Of a stretch of DNA of 64,000 nt, positions 54,647 through 63,428 are shown piece by piece. The stretch covers positions 62,001 through 126,000 of the forward strand of contig JAFOEY010000004.1 in assembly GCA_017387565.1 (NCBI GenBank). Reading direction: 5' to 3'. The notes beneath the pieces were generated by a model that made no database searches, was not told where the DNA came from, and worked only from the letters and a program-made list of their open reading frames with translations. This stretch comes from Lachnospiraceae bacterium (GTDB lineage Bacteria > Bacillota > Clostridia > Lachnospirales > Lachnospiraceae). Made by a program: the position numbers and the translations under genes. The stretch's first letter is position 1. Every line of letters starts with the position of its first letter.

Positions 54647-55018
54647 TCACATCAATACTTTTTCCACGATGTCCCATAACTCCGGAGGTAAAATAGGCTT
54701 ATTAATATAATAAGCAACCGCTAACCGATTGGCATCCTCTTGTATCTCTTGTGCATTACCGGCACTTAAAAAGCAGACTTTCAGTTGTTTCCCTTTTTCC
54801 GCTTCCCGAATTTTATCCAATGTTTCAACACCATTCATTTCCGGCATTTCCACATCCAGCAAAATTAAATCATATTCATAATTCTGTTCCTCTAATTTTG
54901 CTAAACATTCCATCCCGGAAGCTGCCTTATCAACAAGATATCCTTTTTGAGATAAAATAAAATCAATCATCTTTAAATTGATCATGTCATCATCAACGAC
55001 CAGAATTCTTTTTTCCAT
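54647..55018 (-). CDS. Stand-alone receiver domain protein
   Basis: A 123-residue single-domain response regulator beginning MEKRILVVDDDMINLKMID. The acidic pocket, the phospho-Asp in LILLDVEMPEMNG (about residue 53) and a Lys in NKPILPPELW are present. There is no output domain, so it may pass phosphate within a relay such as the giant kinase encoded about 2 kb downstream, or bind a partner. The ATG at 55018 follows AGAGGTATG. A hairpin terminator or attenuator follows its stop. Confidence 0.88.
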   Translation of the reverse strand: MEKRILVVDDDMINLKMIDFILSQKGYLVDKAASGMECLAKLEEQNYEYDLILLDVEMPEMNGVETLDKIREAEKGKQLKVCFLSAGNAQEIQEDANRLAVAYYINKPILPPELWDIVEKVLM

Positions 55019-55073
55019 AAACATACCTCTTTTCCTTTGCAAGATTGTAATTACGGATTACTTCCTTAATTTT

Positions 55074-56492
55074 CTACTGATTTTGATTGACCAGATTTGC
55101 AAAAACTTCACCGCGCTCCTCAAAATTTTTAAAGATACCATAGCTTGCTGCTGCCGGTGACAAAATACAACTTCCACCCTTTTTTGTTATTTGTTTTGCA
55201 AGCTCCACAGCATCTTTTAGATGATCGACCACATACAACCGCTCCTTGTGCAAAAAATCCGGATAATCAGCCTGTATTTCTTCATAGATACGCTTACCGG
55301 TATCTTCCATCAGAATAATATGTGCGACATTGGATTCAGCCAGATATCGCTCAAGGTTTACATAACTTATACCCCGATCCATTCCGCCTATTAAAACCGT
55401 ATCTGCATTTTTGATGGTATTCAATGCCTGTATTGTTGTTTCATCAATGGTTGAAATCGAATCATCATAATATGCCACACCATCAACGGTTCCAATATAT
55501 TGCAGACGGTGTGGTAACGGCACATAGGATTTCAGACCCTTTATGAATTCTTCATCGCTAATTCCAAATTCACAACAAACACCATATACATAGGCAATGT
55601 CCAGATAGTTATGCGCGCCTAACAGACTGATTTTGGTTGTCGGTATCTTGCATTGGCGGTTTTTATAAACAATCGTTGGAGGCATTTGCTCCGAATCCAA
55701 TGGCATATATAATACGATATCCGTACCTTCATCCAATCCGGCATTGCAGTTTTTTATGTCAACCGTTTTGACATTGGCCCGACACCTTCCGTTCTCCGGT
55801 CTGACATCCGGATTAACAAAAAGATAATCTCCATCTTTTTGATTCTCATATATTTTTTCTTTGGAAGCAATATATTTATCCAGAGTTCCATAGTGATCCA
55901 GATGCTCTTCATAAATATTAAGTAAAATTCCCCATTTGGGTGACATAGTCATATATTCCAGCTGATGACAGGATAATTCAATAACAGGAATTGATTCATC
56001 TGTTATCTCATGCAGAATATCAAATACCGGAATTCCAATATTACCCGCAAGAATTGCAGGTCGTCCGCTTTCCTTCAAAATATGATACAAAAGTGTCGTG
56101 GTAGTACTTTTACCTTTGGTTCCGGTAATACCAATAATGCGGTCTCTATAAAACTCAAAAAAAAGCTGCATCTGAGATAAAATTTCGGTCTGATACATAG
56201 AAATCTCTTTCTTTAATACAATTCCCGGACTTTTCATCACAAGGTCATAATCGTCACAGGAATCCTGATATTGTGGACCGCAGAAAAATTTCAGTGCATG
56301 CAGATCATAATCTGCATATGCCTCATCAGCAAACACATCTGATTCAAGTGACAAAACTTTTTGATCGGCAATTGTTATATTTTTGGCACTTCCTGCTTCT
56401 AAAAATGTTTTTAATGTTGATTGTCCTTCACGTCCAAATCCCAAAATCAGAACATTTTTATTATTTATACGTTTTTTAATATATTCTATCAT
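55074..56492 (-). CDS. murD: UDP-N-acetylmuramoyl-L-alanine-glutamate ligase (MurD, possibly MurD2 type)
   Basis: An ATP-dependent ligase adding glutamate to UDP-MurNAc-L-Ala in peptidoglycan synthesis. It is 472 residues. The P-loop is GITGTKGKSTTTTLLYHIL, where the common MurD form is GTNGKTT; the central domain has GNIGIP, ELSCHQLE and HNYLDIA. As I recall, GTKGKSTT marks the MurD2 branch, which adds L-Glu and works with epimerase MurL. The neighbouring upstream gene looks MurL-like, which supports this. The ATG at 56492 follows GGATGG; a TTG at 56513 is weaker. It is not part of a dcw cell-division cluster. Confidence 0.85.
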   Translation of the reverse strand: MIEYIKKRINNKNVLILGFGREGQSTLKTFLEAGSAKNITIADQKVLSLESDVFADEAYADYDLHALKFFCGPQYQDSCDDYDLVMKSPGIVLKKEISMYQTEILSQMQLFFEFYRDRIIGITGTKGKSTTTTLLYHILKESGRPAILAGNIGIPVFDILHEITDESIPVIELSCHQLEYMTMSPKWGILLNIYEEHLDHYGTLDKYIASKEKIYENQKDGDYLFVNPDVRPENGRCRANVKTVDIKNCNAGLDEGTDIVLYMPLDSEQMPPTIVYKNRQCKIPTTKISLLGAHNYLDIAYVYGVCCEFGISDEEFIKGLKSYVPLPHRLQYIGTVDGVAYYDDSISTIDETTIQALNTIKNADTVLIGGMDRGISYVNLERYLAESNVAHIILMEDTGKRIYEEIQADYPDFLHKERLYVVDHLKDAVELAKQITKKGGSCILSPAAASYGIFKNFEERGEVFANLVNQNQ

Positions 56493-56516
56493 TTTGTTTC
56501 CATCCGTTTTCAATTG

Positions 56517-57209
56517 TTATTCATAATTCAATCCAAACAATTCTGCCACAAAATCAGCTGAATAATGAACCAAAAGATCTGATTGCATAGCACTTTGTCC
56601 TATCATTTTTTCATCCCGATTGTAACATACCGAAATCATCCTCCGATAGCCCAAATCATATAATGCAGACATAAAATCCGCATCTACATTTATGGTGTAT
56701 CCCACAATTGAAGTCAATTCAGCCTCAACCTTTGGCTCACCGGTTTCAATGATATTTTTATCCACAAAAACAAGTTTATCACTTCCGACTTTATGATTAT
56801 TTCTGTTATACGGAAGTTTTTCCTCGGCATTATTTACAATTGATACCCTATACATATGCTCTTTTTCCTGCTTGAAGTACAGAGAAGAAAAAATGGAATT
56901 AAAGCACTCCTCCCATTCCAAAATCTGCTCTTTACGAAGCAAAAAAGGTTCTATAACAACTTCATATGAACATTCTTTAATAAAGCATCCGGTAAGTTCA
57001 GCCATTCCCAACATAAAAATTTTCTCAAGAATGGCATCATCATCCAGAACATTCTCCTTTGCACAAGGGATTTCCCAGCTTGGAGAAAAAACAACACCTT
57101 GCGGTATTTCAAAATCATATGTAATGGTTATCTTTGCCGGAATATCGCCAATTGCAGGTGATTCCTCAACCTCAAATCCATAATAAATCAGTTTCAGCTT
57201 TTCATCCAT
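56517..57209 (-). CDS. Unrecognised protein, possibly MurL-like N-terminal domain
   Basis: A protein of about 230 residues beginning MDEKLKLIYYGFEVEES. No signal peptide, no membrane helix. The pattern ITYDFEIPQGVVFSPSWEIP, then FMLGMAEL and KEQILEWEECFNSIFSSLYF, reminds me of the front domain of the UDP-MurNAc-L-Ala-L-Glu epimerase MurL. The ATP-binding back domain of about 200 residues is not obvious, and LYDLGYRRMISVCYNRDE comes near the end. It lies 24 bases before murD, so a shared role in muropeptide synthesis is plausible. Start chosen at 57209 with AAAGGT upstream. The function call is tentative. Confidence 0.5.
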   Translation of the reverse strand: MDEKLKLIYYGFEVEESPAIGDIPAKITITYDFEIPQGVVFSPSWEIPCAKENVLDDDAILEKIFMLGMAELTGCFIKECSYEVVIEPFLLRKEQILEWEECFNSIFSSLYFKQEKEHMYRVSIVNNAEEKLPYNRNNHKVGSDKLVFVDKNIIETGEPKVEAELTSIVGYTINVDADFMSALYDLGYRRMISVCYNRDEKMIGQSAMQSDLLVHYSADFVAELFGLNYE

Positions 57210-57337
57210 AGTCATACCTTTCTTTTCGCCATAGCCGTTTACCTTTGCAGCATCACATATGCAATTATAATTCATTTTATATCATGAAACAATATGAATT
57301 CATATAGCCTTTATATCCCGATTTATGTTACAATACA

Positions 57338-57421
57338 ATGATACAAAGTAACCCGATTAGGGCGGCTTTCGAATGTTTTATTGGTATCATGAGGGCAAAA
57401 TACCTTTAGAGCCCAACTCAT
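57338..57421 (+). repeat. Family A dispersed repeat, twice-deleted copy
   Basis: ATGATAC joined to AAAGTAACCCGATTAGGGCG, then TTCGAATGTTTTA joined to TTGGTATCAT, GAGGGCAAAATACC and GAGCCCAACTCAT. The two large hairpins are removed, the ends kept. It lies upstream of the AraC gene, and the longest AraC reading frame runs into it. Confidence 0.85.
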
Positions 57422-57459
57422 ATTTTATAGAAAGATTCAAATATAAAGAGGATAAACAA

Positions 57460-58437
57460 ATGGAAGAAAATAGAAATTCCATAAGTAAATTAACATCAAA
57501 CGACACATATTTTTTAGATTTTAATCAGCGCTATCTGATTGATCAGGAAATATATCGGATTCGAAAACACGGGCACAACGATTATCCGGTCGACTTTTAT
57601 CGTCTGGATGCCAATGACAGCTTATTGGATATCATTCCCTGGCACTGGCACAAAGAATCCGAACTCGTTTTTGTAATAAGCGGTTGCGGTGAATTTCGAA
57701 TCAGTGAAGAATCCTTTTTCATCCATAAAGGTCAGGCTCTTTTTATAAATTCCCAGGCAATGCACTCCTTCTCTATTGCTCCCGATAATAAATGTTGTTC
57801 TTTTATTGATATTGTTTTTCATCCCGGCTATCTTATTCCACAATCACAATCTTCGCTATTTACCAAATATATCTCTCCAATCATAAATGCCACAAACTTA
57901 CGTGGGTATATTTTGTCAGAAGAGGAGCTAAAGAACGCCACTTCAAATCTGCAGATTTCAGATATTTTTGAAATGAATATAAATGAAACCGCCGGTTATG
58001 AACTTCTTACAAGAGAATTCATCATACGCATCTGGCTTCATGTATTAGAAAAAACAAAAATAAACCAACAATATCTGAGTAATGGAAAAAAAGCCAAATT
58101 CCCACTTGATGAACAGCGTGCCAAAGAAGCCATCCAGTATATTGAAAATCACTATATGGAAACTATTACTTTAGATGATATCGCAGAAAGTATCCATCTG
58201 AGTAAAAGTGAATGCTGCCGCTGCATCAAGCGATGCATGAATATGACACCGTTTGAATATTTGTTACAGTTTCGGATTCAGAAAGCAGCACAAATTTTAT
58301 CAAACAGCAAAAGGTCATTGTCCATCGCAGAGTTAGCATCTGCTGTCGGTTTCAATTCCTGCAGTTACTTTAACAAACTGTTTCGGAAATATATGGGCTG
58401 TACGCCATCACAATACAAAAAAAGAATGCGTGATTAA
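57460..58437 (+). CDS. AraC-family transcriptional regulator
   Basis: A 325-residue regulator. An N-terminal cupin sensor domain (IIPWHWHKESELVFVISGCG, FIHKGQALFINSQAMHSF) binds an unknown, often sugar-like ligand. The C-terminal double HTH (about 225-322: ITLDDIAESIHLSKSECCRC, LASAVGFNSCSYFNKLF, GCTPSQYKKR) binds DNA. The ATG at 57460 follows AGAGGAT; the earlier in-frame start at 57373 lies in a family A repeat and is unlikely. No sugar transport or hydrolase genes are beside it, so its target is unclear. Its stop overlaps the convergent small gene by 4 bases. Confidence 0.92.
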   Translation: MEENRNSISKLTSNDTYFLDFNQRYLIDQEIYRIRKHGHNDYPVDFYRLDANDSLLDIIPWHWHKESELVFVISGCGEFRISEESFFIHKGQALFINSQAMHSFSIAPDNKCCSFIDIVFHPGYLIPQSQSSLFTKYISPIINATNLRGYILSEEELKNATSNLQISDIFEMNINETAGYELLTREFIIRIWLHVLEKTKINQQYLSNGKKAKFPLDEQRAKEAIQYIENHYMETITLDDIAESIHLSKSECCRCIKRCMNMTPFEYLLQFRIQKAAQILSNSKRSLSIAELASAVGFNSCSYFNKLFRKYMGCTPSQYKKRMRD

Positions 58438-58724
58438 TGACATCCCGCATTCTTTGCATCTTCAAGCACATCAAAAGCCTGTCCCTTTGCCCATGGGCTT
58501 CCCACATCACAACGACCGTGATGTTGCACTTTGGCACTGGTTCCGGCTTTAAATTCATCCGAAACAATCACATTCATCCGGCTGGTTTCCGTCTTACTGA
58601 AGTTTTCCAGAATCGCAAGCATATTTTCAATATCTTCTTCGCTCACATCTTCCTGTTTTCTTTTTTCCTCTTCGGCATATGCCTCTAAATCAACAATAAA
58701 TACCGGTTCTTCCTTATTCATCAT
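58434..58724 (-). CDS. Conserved small acidic protein of unknown function
   Basis: A 96-residue soluble protein: a Glu-rich first half (LEAYAEEEKRKQEDVSEEDI) and a second half ending GQAFDVLEDAKNAGCH. I recognise no family. No clear ribosome site precedes either ATG (58724 or 58721), which lowers confidence. It converges with the AraC gene, overlapping by 4 bases. Confidence 0.45.
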   Translation of the reverse strand: MMNKEEPVFIVDLEAYAEEEKRKQEDVSEEDIENMLAILENFSKTETSRMNVIVSDEFKAGTSAKVQHHGRCDVGSPWAKGQAFDVLEDAKNAGCH

Positions 58725-58798
58725 AGTTTATTTTTGTAGCAGACTGTATTGTATGTCTTGTCTGCCATGTTCTCCTTTCCCTTTATTTCGATACCTAC

Positions 58799-58951
58799 AA
58801 TCTCTTTTACCACGGATTTCTATTTCCACAATCTCTCTTATCGCGGATTTCTATTTCCACAATCGTTTTTCCCATGGTTTTCTTTTTCCACAAATGTTTT
58901 CCCACGGTTTTCTTTTTTCACAATGGCTTTTCTCATACATTTCTATCTCAA
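58799..58951. repeat. 31-bp tandem repeat behind the DMT transporter gene
   Basis: Five units (58799, 58830, 58861, 58892, 58922), three of 31 bp and two of about 30, variants of ATCTCTTTTACCACGGATTT plus CTATTTCCACA. It lies between the small acidic protein gene and the transporter stop at 59005. Plus-strand reading frames here are periodic artefacts. Confidence 0.85.
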
Positions 58952-59004
58952 AAACAAATGCGATAAAAAGAAATACAATCATTCCAAAAGAAACAACCTG
59001 TTTC

Positions 59005-59859
59005 TTATGACGGATGGTTGCGGTATACCCATCGGAACACCGCTGCTCCTATAATAATAACATATCCAAGCAAACTGTAAATATCCGGAATTTGATTTAA
59101 AAATAAAAATCCTAAGATAGCAGCAAACAAAATCTGCGAATAATCATATACCGAAATATCTTTTGCCGGCGCATACGTATAAGCCGCCGTTATATTCAAC
59201 TGCCCGCCCATTGCCGCAAATCCTGCCAAAATCAGAATTAGCCACTGCTTCCACGACATGGGCGTATAATAAAACAACATTACCGGCGTAAGCATGAGTG
59301 TAGAAAACAGAGAAAAGAAAAAAACAATGACACTTCCCCGTTCTCCCCGATTACCAAGAAGGCGGACAAATGTATAAGCTACTCCTGCCCCAAGTCCACC
59401 CAAAGCTCCAATCAAAGCCGGCACAAAACTCATATGAAGCGACGGTTTCATCACAAATAAAGCGCCGATAAACGCAATAATAACGGCTGCCCAGTCTCTC
59501 TTACCTGCCCGCTCTTTCAATATAAAGATAGAAAAAATAATGGCAAAAAAGGGCGAAAGCTTGTTTAACATGTTAGCATCCGCAATATTTAACCGGTCAA
59601 TTGCATAGAAATTACAAATCAGTCCCGTAAATCCGCATGCGGCACGCAAAAACAAAAACGGCAAACTGCCTTTTTTTATATGAAATTTTTCTTCTGTTTT
59701 TAACAACATAACGGATGCGGCTATCAAAGCAACAATATTCCTGAAAAATGCTTTTTGGAACGAAGGAATATCGCCTGCAATGCGCACAAAAAAAGTCATC
59801 AGCGAAAAGAAAAAAGCCGCAGCAATAATATGAAGGATTCCTTTGGTTTTATCTGTCAT
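59005..59859 (-). CDS. DMT/EamA-family transporter
   Basis: A 284-residue membrane protein with ten predicted helices in two EamA repeats (ILHIIAAAFFFSLMTFFVRI first, then ALIGALGGLGAGVAYTFVRL). The family exports or imports amino acids, nucleotides or other metabolites; the substrate cannot be told. I start it at MTDKTKG (59859), though an ATG 6 codons earlier is possible. It is divergent from degV with a family B palindrome between them. Confidence 0.88.
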   Translation of the reverse strand: MTDKTKGILHIIAAAFFFSLMTFFVRIAGDIPSFQKAFFRNIVALIAASVMLLKTEEKFHIKKGSLPFLFLRAACGFTGLICNFYAIDRLNIADANMLNKLSPFFAIIFSIFILKERAGKRDWAAVIIAFIGALFVMKPSLHMSFVPALIGALGGLGAGVAYTFVRLLGNRGERGSVIVFFFSLFSTLMLTPVMLFYYTPMSWKQWLILILAGFAAMGGQLNITAAYTYAPAKDISVYDYSQILFAAILGFLFLNQIPDIYSLLGYVIIIGAAVFRWVYRNHPS

Positions 59860-59906
59860 TTTGTATTCTCTTTTCATCTTATTTTTAATTCCCTTTTCAA
59901 ATCTAT

Positions 59907-60111
59907 GTTCCCATTATATATCTTTATCGCCTCGTACTTCGGTTTCTAGTCTTTCTAAGCGCCATGCTCACAAAATATTCTTAAATGACCGGTTTCAAAA
60001 CTCAGACTTCGTCTTCAGACAGATGAAACCGGTCATTATTTTGTTCGCTTATGGCGCTAAGAAAGACACGAAACCTCGTAAAAGCCGGCGACAAAGATAT
60101 ATAATGGGAAC
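59907..60111. repeat. Family B long palindromic element, copy 2
   Basis: A 205-bp near-palindrome, between the divergent DMT transporter and degV genes. The outer arms GTTCCCATTATATATCTTTA and complement differ from those of copy 1 (GTCCTTACAGAAATCTATAT) yet pair with each other. The inner stem is AATGACCGGTTTCA with its complement, where copy 1 has CCC/GGG. AGACTTCGTCT is conserved at the tip. Each change on one arm is matched on the other. Confidence 0.88.
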
Positions 60112-60276
60112 GCAAATCCAGAAAGGAAAATTTTTAATATCTTTCAAACATAAACAATCATTTTCCTTGTGCCATTATAACACTTTTGATAAAATAATCC
60201 ATAGAATTACGGAAGTTACCTGATAACGAAGCAATTCGCACGGCACATTACCAAAGAAAAAACAGAAAGGACAAAT

Positions 60277-60291
60277 ATGTCGGAACAATGA
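60277..60291 (+). promoter_or_regulatory. Four-codon leader ORF overlapping degV start
   Basis: ATG-TCG-GAA-CAA-TGA with AAAGGAC upstream at good spacing. Its TGA overlaps the degV ATG as ATGA. degV itself lacks a ribosome site at normal distance, so it may be translated by re-initiation. A one-base deletion in a former start region is the other reading. Confidence 0.45.
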
Positions 60292-61157
60292 GAGAATTTA
60301 TTATTTCAACAGAAACAAACTGTGATCTTTCGGCAGAATTTATCAAAACAAACAAGATCTGCGTCATCCCCCATTACTATACGGTTGATGAGGAAGTTTA
60401 CGGTGCCGGAAAAGAACTGACAAACAAAGAATTTTATGACAAAATGCGCGACAAGCATAAAGTCGGCACCATGGCCAGCAATCCTGCTGTCATTGAGGAG
60501 ATGTTTACGGCAATTGCCAAAGAAGAAAAAGACATTATCCATATCAGCTTTTCTTCCGCATTAAGCGGCGGCTGTGGCAATGTACAGATGGTTTCCAACC
60601 AGATTATGGAAGCTTATCCGGATATGAAAATTATAGTCATTGATACACTGGCAGCATCCCTTGGCGAAGGTATTATGATTAAAAAAGCTTTGGAGCTGAA
60701 AGCAGAAGGTAAAACCATCGACGAAACCGTTTCCATTATTCAGGATTTATGTCCTCATCTTAATACGCTGTTTACCGTTGATGATTTAGATTATTTGTAT
60801 CGTGGCGGACGTCTTTCAAAAACGACTGCCATCGTCGGTTCACTGGTTAACATAAAACCACTTTTGAAAATCAACGAAGAAGGAAAACTGGTTGCCCATT
60901 CCAAAGTCAGAGGGCGAAACAAATCCATTCAGACGTTAGTCTCCCTAATGGAAGAACAAATCGGTTCCTACAAAGACAAACAGCTTGAAATCGGAATTAT
61001 CCACGGTGACTGCGAAAACGATGCCTTAACATTAAAAAAACTGGTGGAAGAAAAATTCGGCTATACCAATTTCATGATTGAGCCAATCGGTCCCAGTATT
61101 GGTGCACATTCCGGACCCGGAACATTAGGCATTGTCTTTTTAGGAGAACATCGTTAA
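60288..61157 (+). CDS. DegV-family fatty-acid-binding protein
   Basis: A 289-residue two-domain protein that in relatives (FakB) binds a fatty acid and presents it to the kinase FakA for phosphorylation. STETNCDLSAEFI at the start, VGTMASNPAVIEEMF, FSSALSGGCGNVQM and YRGGRLSKTTAIVG are the family motifs. The domain order is standard and no truncation is seen. A fakA gene is not in the window. Translation may depend on the four-codon leader ORF that overlaps the start. It is divergent from the DMT gene. Confidence 0.92.
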   Translation: MREFIISTETNCDLSAEFIKTNKICVIPHYYTVDEEVYGAGKELTNKEFYDKMRDKHKVGTMASNPAVIEEMFTAIAKEEKDIIHISFSSALSGGCGNVQMVSNQIMEAYPDMKIIVIDTLAASLGEGIMIKKALELKAEGKTIDETVSIIQDLCPHLNTLFTVDDLDYLYRGGRLSKTTAIVGSLVNIKPLLKINEEGKLVAHSKVRGRNKSIQTLVSLMEEQIGSYKDKQLEIGIIHGDCENDALTLKKLVEEKFGYTNFMIEPIGPSIGAHSGPGTLGIVFLGEHR

Positions 61158-61216
61158 TAAAGATTAGTGTGGTACAAATGTATTAAATTTAGTACGTTTT
61201 AACAGCACTGCAGATG

Positions 61217-61245
61217 TTGATAAAGATAATCATTATCAGTATAAT
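61217..61245 (+). promoter_or_regulatory. Promoter of the hydrogenase-like chemoreceptor
   Basis: TTGATA (61217-61222), 17 bases, TATAAT (61240-61245). A near-consensus promoter giving a leader of about 85 bases. A Fur-type box covers most of the -35 and the spacer. Confidence 0.8.
61219..61237. promoter_or_regulatory. Fur box overlapping the promoter
   Basis: GATAAAGATAATCATTATC matches the classical 19-bp Fur consensus (GATAATGATAATCATTATC) at 18 of 19 positions. It overlaps the -35 box and spacer, the usual position for iron-dependent repression. A PerR or Zur site is possible, because their boxes are similar. Confidence 0.8.
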
Positions 61246-61335
61246 AATGATGTAGTATAAATCGACGTCATATCCGTCAATTTGTATTACCTTGTAAAAG
61301 GAAAAAATATAATATGCTATATGGGGGATATACAT

Positions 61336-63294
61336 ATGAAAAAGGAAATCACAACAGGATTAATTCGTACCAACGAAAACTGTGTAGGTTGTAACAAATG
61401 TATCAGTGTCTGCAGCTGTAAAGGCGCGACCATCGCCGACAAAACAGAAGACGGCAGAAATGTTATCCGCGTTGACGGAGCCAAATGTGTTGCATGTGGC
61501 GCATGCTTTGATTCCTGTGAGCACAATGCCAGAGAATATGTCGACGACACCGAAGCATTCTTTGAAGCATTAAACCGTGGTGAACGCATTTCCGTATTGA
61601 TTGCACCGGCCTTTTTAGCAAATTATCCAAAAGAATATGAAAGTGTCCTGGGCGGACTCAAGCAATTAGGTGTCAATCGTTTCATCAGCATCTCCTTTGG
61701 TGCAGATATTACAACATGGGCCTATTTGAATTATATTAAAAAATACAATTTTCTAGGTGGCATATCCCAGCCATGTCCGGCTGTTGTCGGTTATATCGAG
61801 CACTATATTCCGGAATTACTGCCAAAGCTTTTTCCTGTGCAAAGTCCGCTGATGTGTGGTGCTATCTATGCTAAAAAATATATGGGTATTACAGATAAAT
61901 TAGCTTTTATCAGCCCTTGTATTGCCAAGAAAAAAGAAATCGAATCTCCCCGCGGACAAGGTCTGGTCTCTTATAACGTCACATTTGATCATTTCATGAA
62001 ATATGTCAGATCCCACAATATTTCAGGTCCATCCTGCAAGGATGAAATCGAATATGGTCTGGGCTCCATCTACCCCACTCCCGGTGGTTTAAAAGAAAAT
62101 GTCTATTGGTTTTTGGGAGAAGATGCATTTATTCGTCAGGTGGAAGGCGAAAAACATATGTATCATTATCTGGAAGAAAACAAAAACAAAATTGCGAAAG
62201 AACAACTCCCCTATGTTTTTGTGGACGCCTTAAACTGCGCTTCCGGTTGTTTGTACGGAACCGGTGTAGAAGAGGCAAAAACAAAAACAGATGATGCTTT
62301 GATCGAAATGATGCGGATTAAAGAACGCAGTAAAAATAATAAATTATTACATACATGGTCTAAGAAATTAAAACCGGAGCAACGATTCAAACAATTAAAC
62401 AAACAGTTTGCCGGTTTAAATCTGGATGATTTTATCTGTACTTATACCGACCGTTCGGCTGAATGCGCTTGGAATGAACCAAATCAGAAGGAACTGGATG
62501 CTATTTTTACAGAAATGAATAAAAATACCAAAGAATCCAGAAAAATCAACTGTTCCTGCTGTGGTTATGATACCTGTAAGGATATGGCCGTTGCCATTTT
62601 TAATGGCTTTAACCACAAAGAAAACTGTATTCACTTTGTCAAGAGTCAGGTGGAAATTGAAAAGGAAACCGCATCCAGTCTGGCAGTTCAGGTTGAACAG
62701 GAGAAAGATATTGTTGTGGCACAACAACAAAATATCATTGATACCATTTCCCGGATTAACAGCCAGTTTGAAAACGTTCATCGAGCTGTCGATGAACTGG
62801 CAAACGGAAACAACAACAATTCCAAAGAATGTGCCGATATTGCCAAGCATATGAATCATGTCAGTGATTTCTGCCGTCAGCTAAGTATTTCGATGAATGA
62901 AATCAATGATTTTGTAACAGAACTAACCGAAAACAATGCAGAGGTCGTTTCCATTGCCTCTCAGACCAATTTACTGGCATTAAATGCATCCATTGAAGCA
63001 GCGCGTGCCGGTGAAGCCGGACGGGGTTTTGCGGTTGTTGCGGATCAAATCAACAAACTTGCTGCCAATTCCCGTGAGACATCCACAAAGAGCGGCATCA
63101 CACAGGAAAAAATCCTGGCATCCGTTACAAAGCTTTTAGAAGATTCAGACAATTTACTAAAAACAATTACGGACGTAGACAGTCGAACCAAAAATCTGGC
63201 ATCCGTTGCAGAATCCATTGCCGAATCGGCTGAAATGATTCGCACCTCTACCGATGAAGTTAAGCACAACTTAGAAAAACTGGCAGAAAACTAA
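61336..63294 (+). CDS. [FeFe]-hydrogenase-like sensor fused to a chemotaxis signalling domain
   Basis: A soluble 652-residue protein. Order: two [4Fe-4S] ferredoxin motifs (Cys16/19/22/26 and Cys51/54/57/61); an [FeFe]-hydrogenase catalytic-type domain with the four H-cluster cysteines (Cys147 in QPCPAV, Cys195 in SPCIAKKKE, Cys301 and Cys305 in [11 protein letters not shown]); a small Fe-S domain (Cys406/409/414/431); and an MCP signalling domain (hairpin near 545-580, [20 protein letters not shown]). No membrane helix. The motifs match sensory, not bulk-energy, hydrogenases. It likely senses H2 or redox state and speaks to CheA. The start at 61336 follows GGGGGAT. A Fur box controls the promoter. 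Architecture is certain; ligand is inference. Confidence 0.9.
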   Translation: MKKEITTGLIRTNENCVGCNKCISVCSCKGATIADKTEDGRNVIRVDGAKCVACGACFDSCEHNAREYVDDTEAFFEALNRGERISVLIAPAFLANYPKEYESVLGGLKQLGVNRFISISFGADITTWAYLNYIKKYNFLGGISQPCPAVVGYIEHYIPELLPKLFPVQSPLMCGAIYAKKYMGITDKLAFISPCIAKKKEIESPRGQGLVSYNVTFDHFMKYVRSHNISGPSCKDEIEYGLGSIYPTPGGLKENVYWFLGEDAFIRQVEGEKHMYHYLEENKNKIAKEQLPYVFVDALNCASGCLYGTGVEEAKTKTDDALIEMMRIKERSKNNKLLHTWSKKLKPEQRFKQLNKQFAGLNLDDFICTYTDRSAECAWNEPNQKELDAIFTEMNKNTKESRKINCSCCGYDTCKDMAVAIFNGFNHKENCIHFVKSQVEIEKETASSLAVQVEQEKDIVVAQQQNIIDTISRINSQFENVHRAVDELANGNNNNSKECADIAKHMNHVSDFCRQLSISMNEINDFVTELTENNAEVVSIASQTNLLALNASIEAARAGEAGRGFAVVADQINKLAANSRETSTKSGITQEKILASVTKLLEDSDNLLKTITDVDSRTKNLASVAESIAESAEMIRTSTDEVKHNLEKLAEN

Positions 63295-63315
63295 TTGTTT
63301 TCTGCCAGTGTGCTT
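63280..63315 (+). terminator. Hairpin overlapping the chemoreceptor stop codon
   Basis: CTGGCAGAAAAC / GTTTTCTGCCAG, a perfect 12-bp stem with a five-base loop. The TAA stop is in the loop and the last four codons form the 5' arm. The T-run behind it is weak, so it may act as a terminator or a 3' stability hairpin. Confidence 0.6.
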
Positions 63316-63428
63316 TTCCTGCCATCATTTTTTCTTTATTACATCTACTGCATTTTGATTTGCATCTTTAACATTTCATTACACTGTCTTGTGTATTTTA
63401 ATTTGCATATTATATTTCTTTATGCCAT

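Noticed and set aside
58799-58951. Regular 31-bp repeats as a CRISPR array
   Set aside because: Units are adjacent without spacers and are degenerate; no cas genes.
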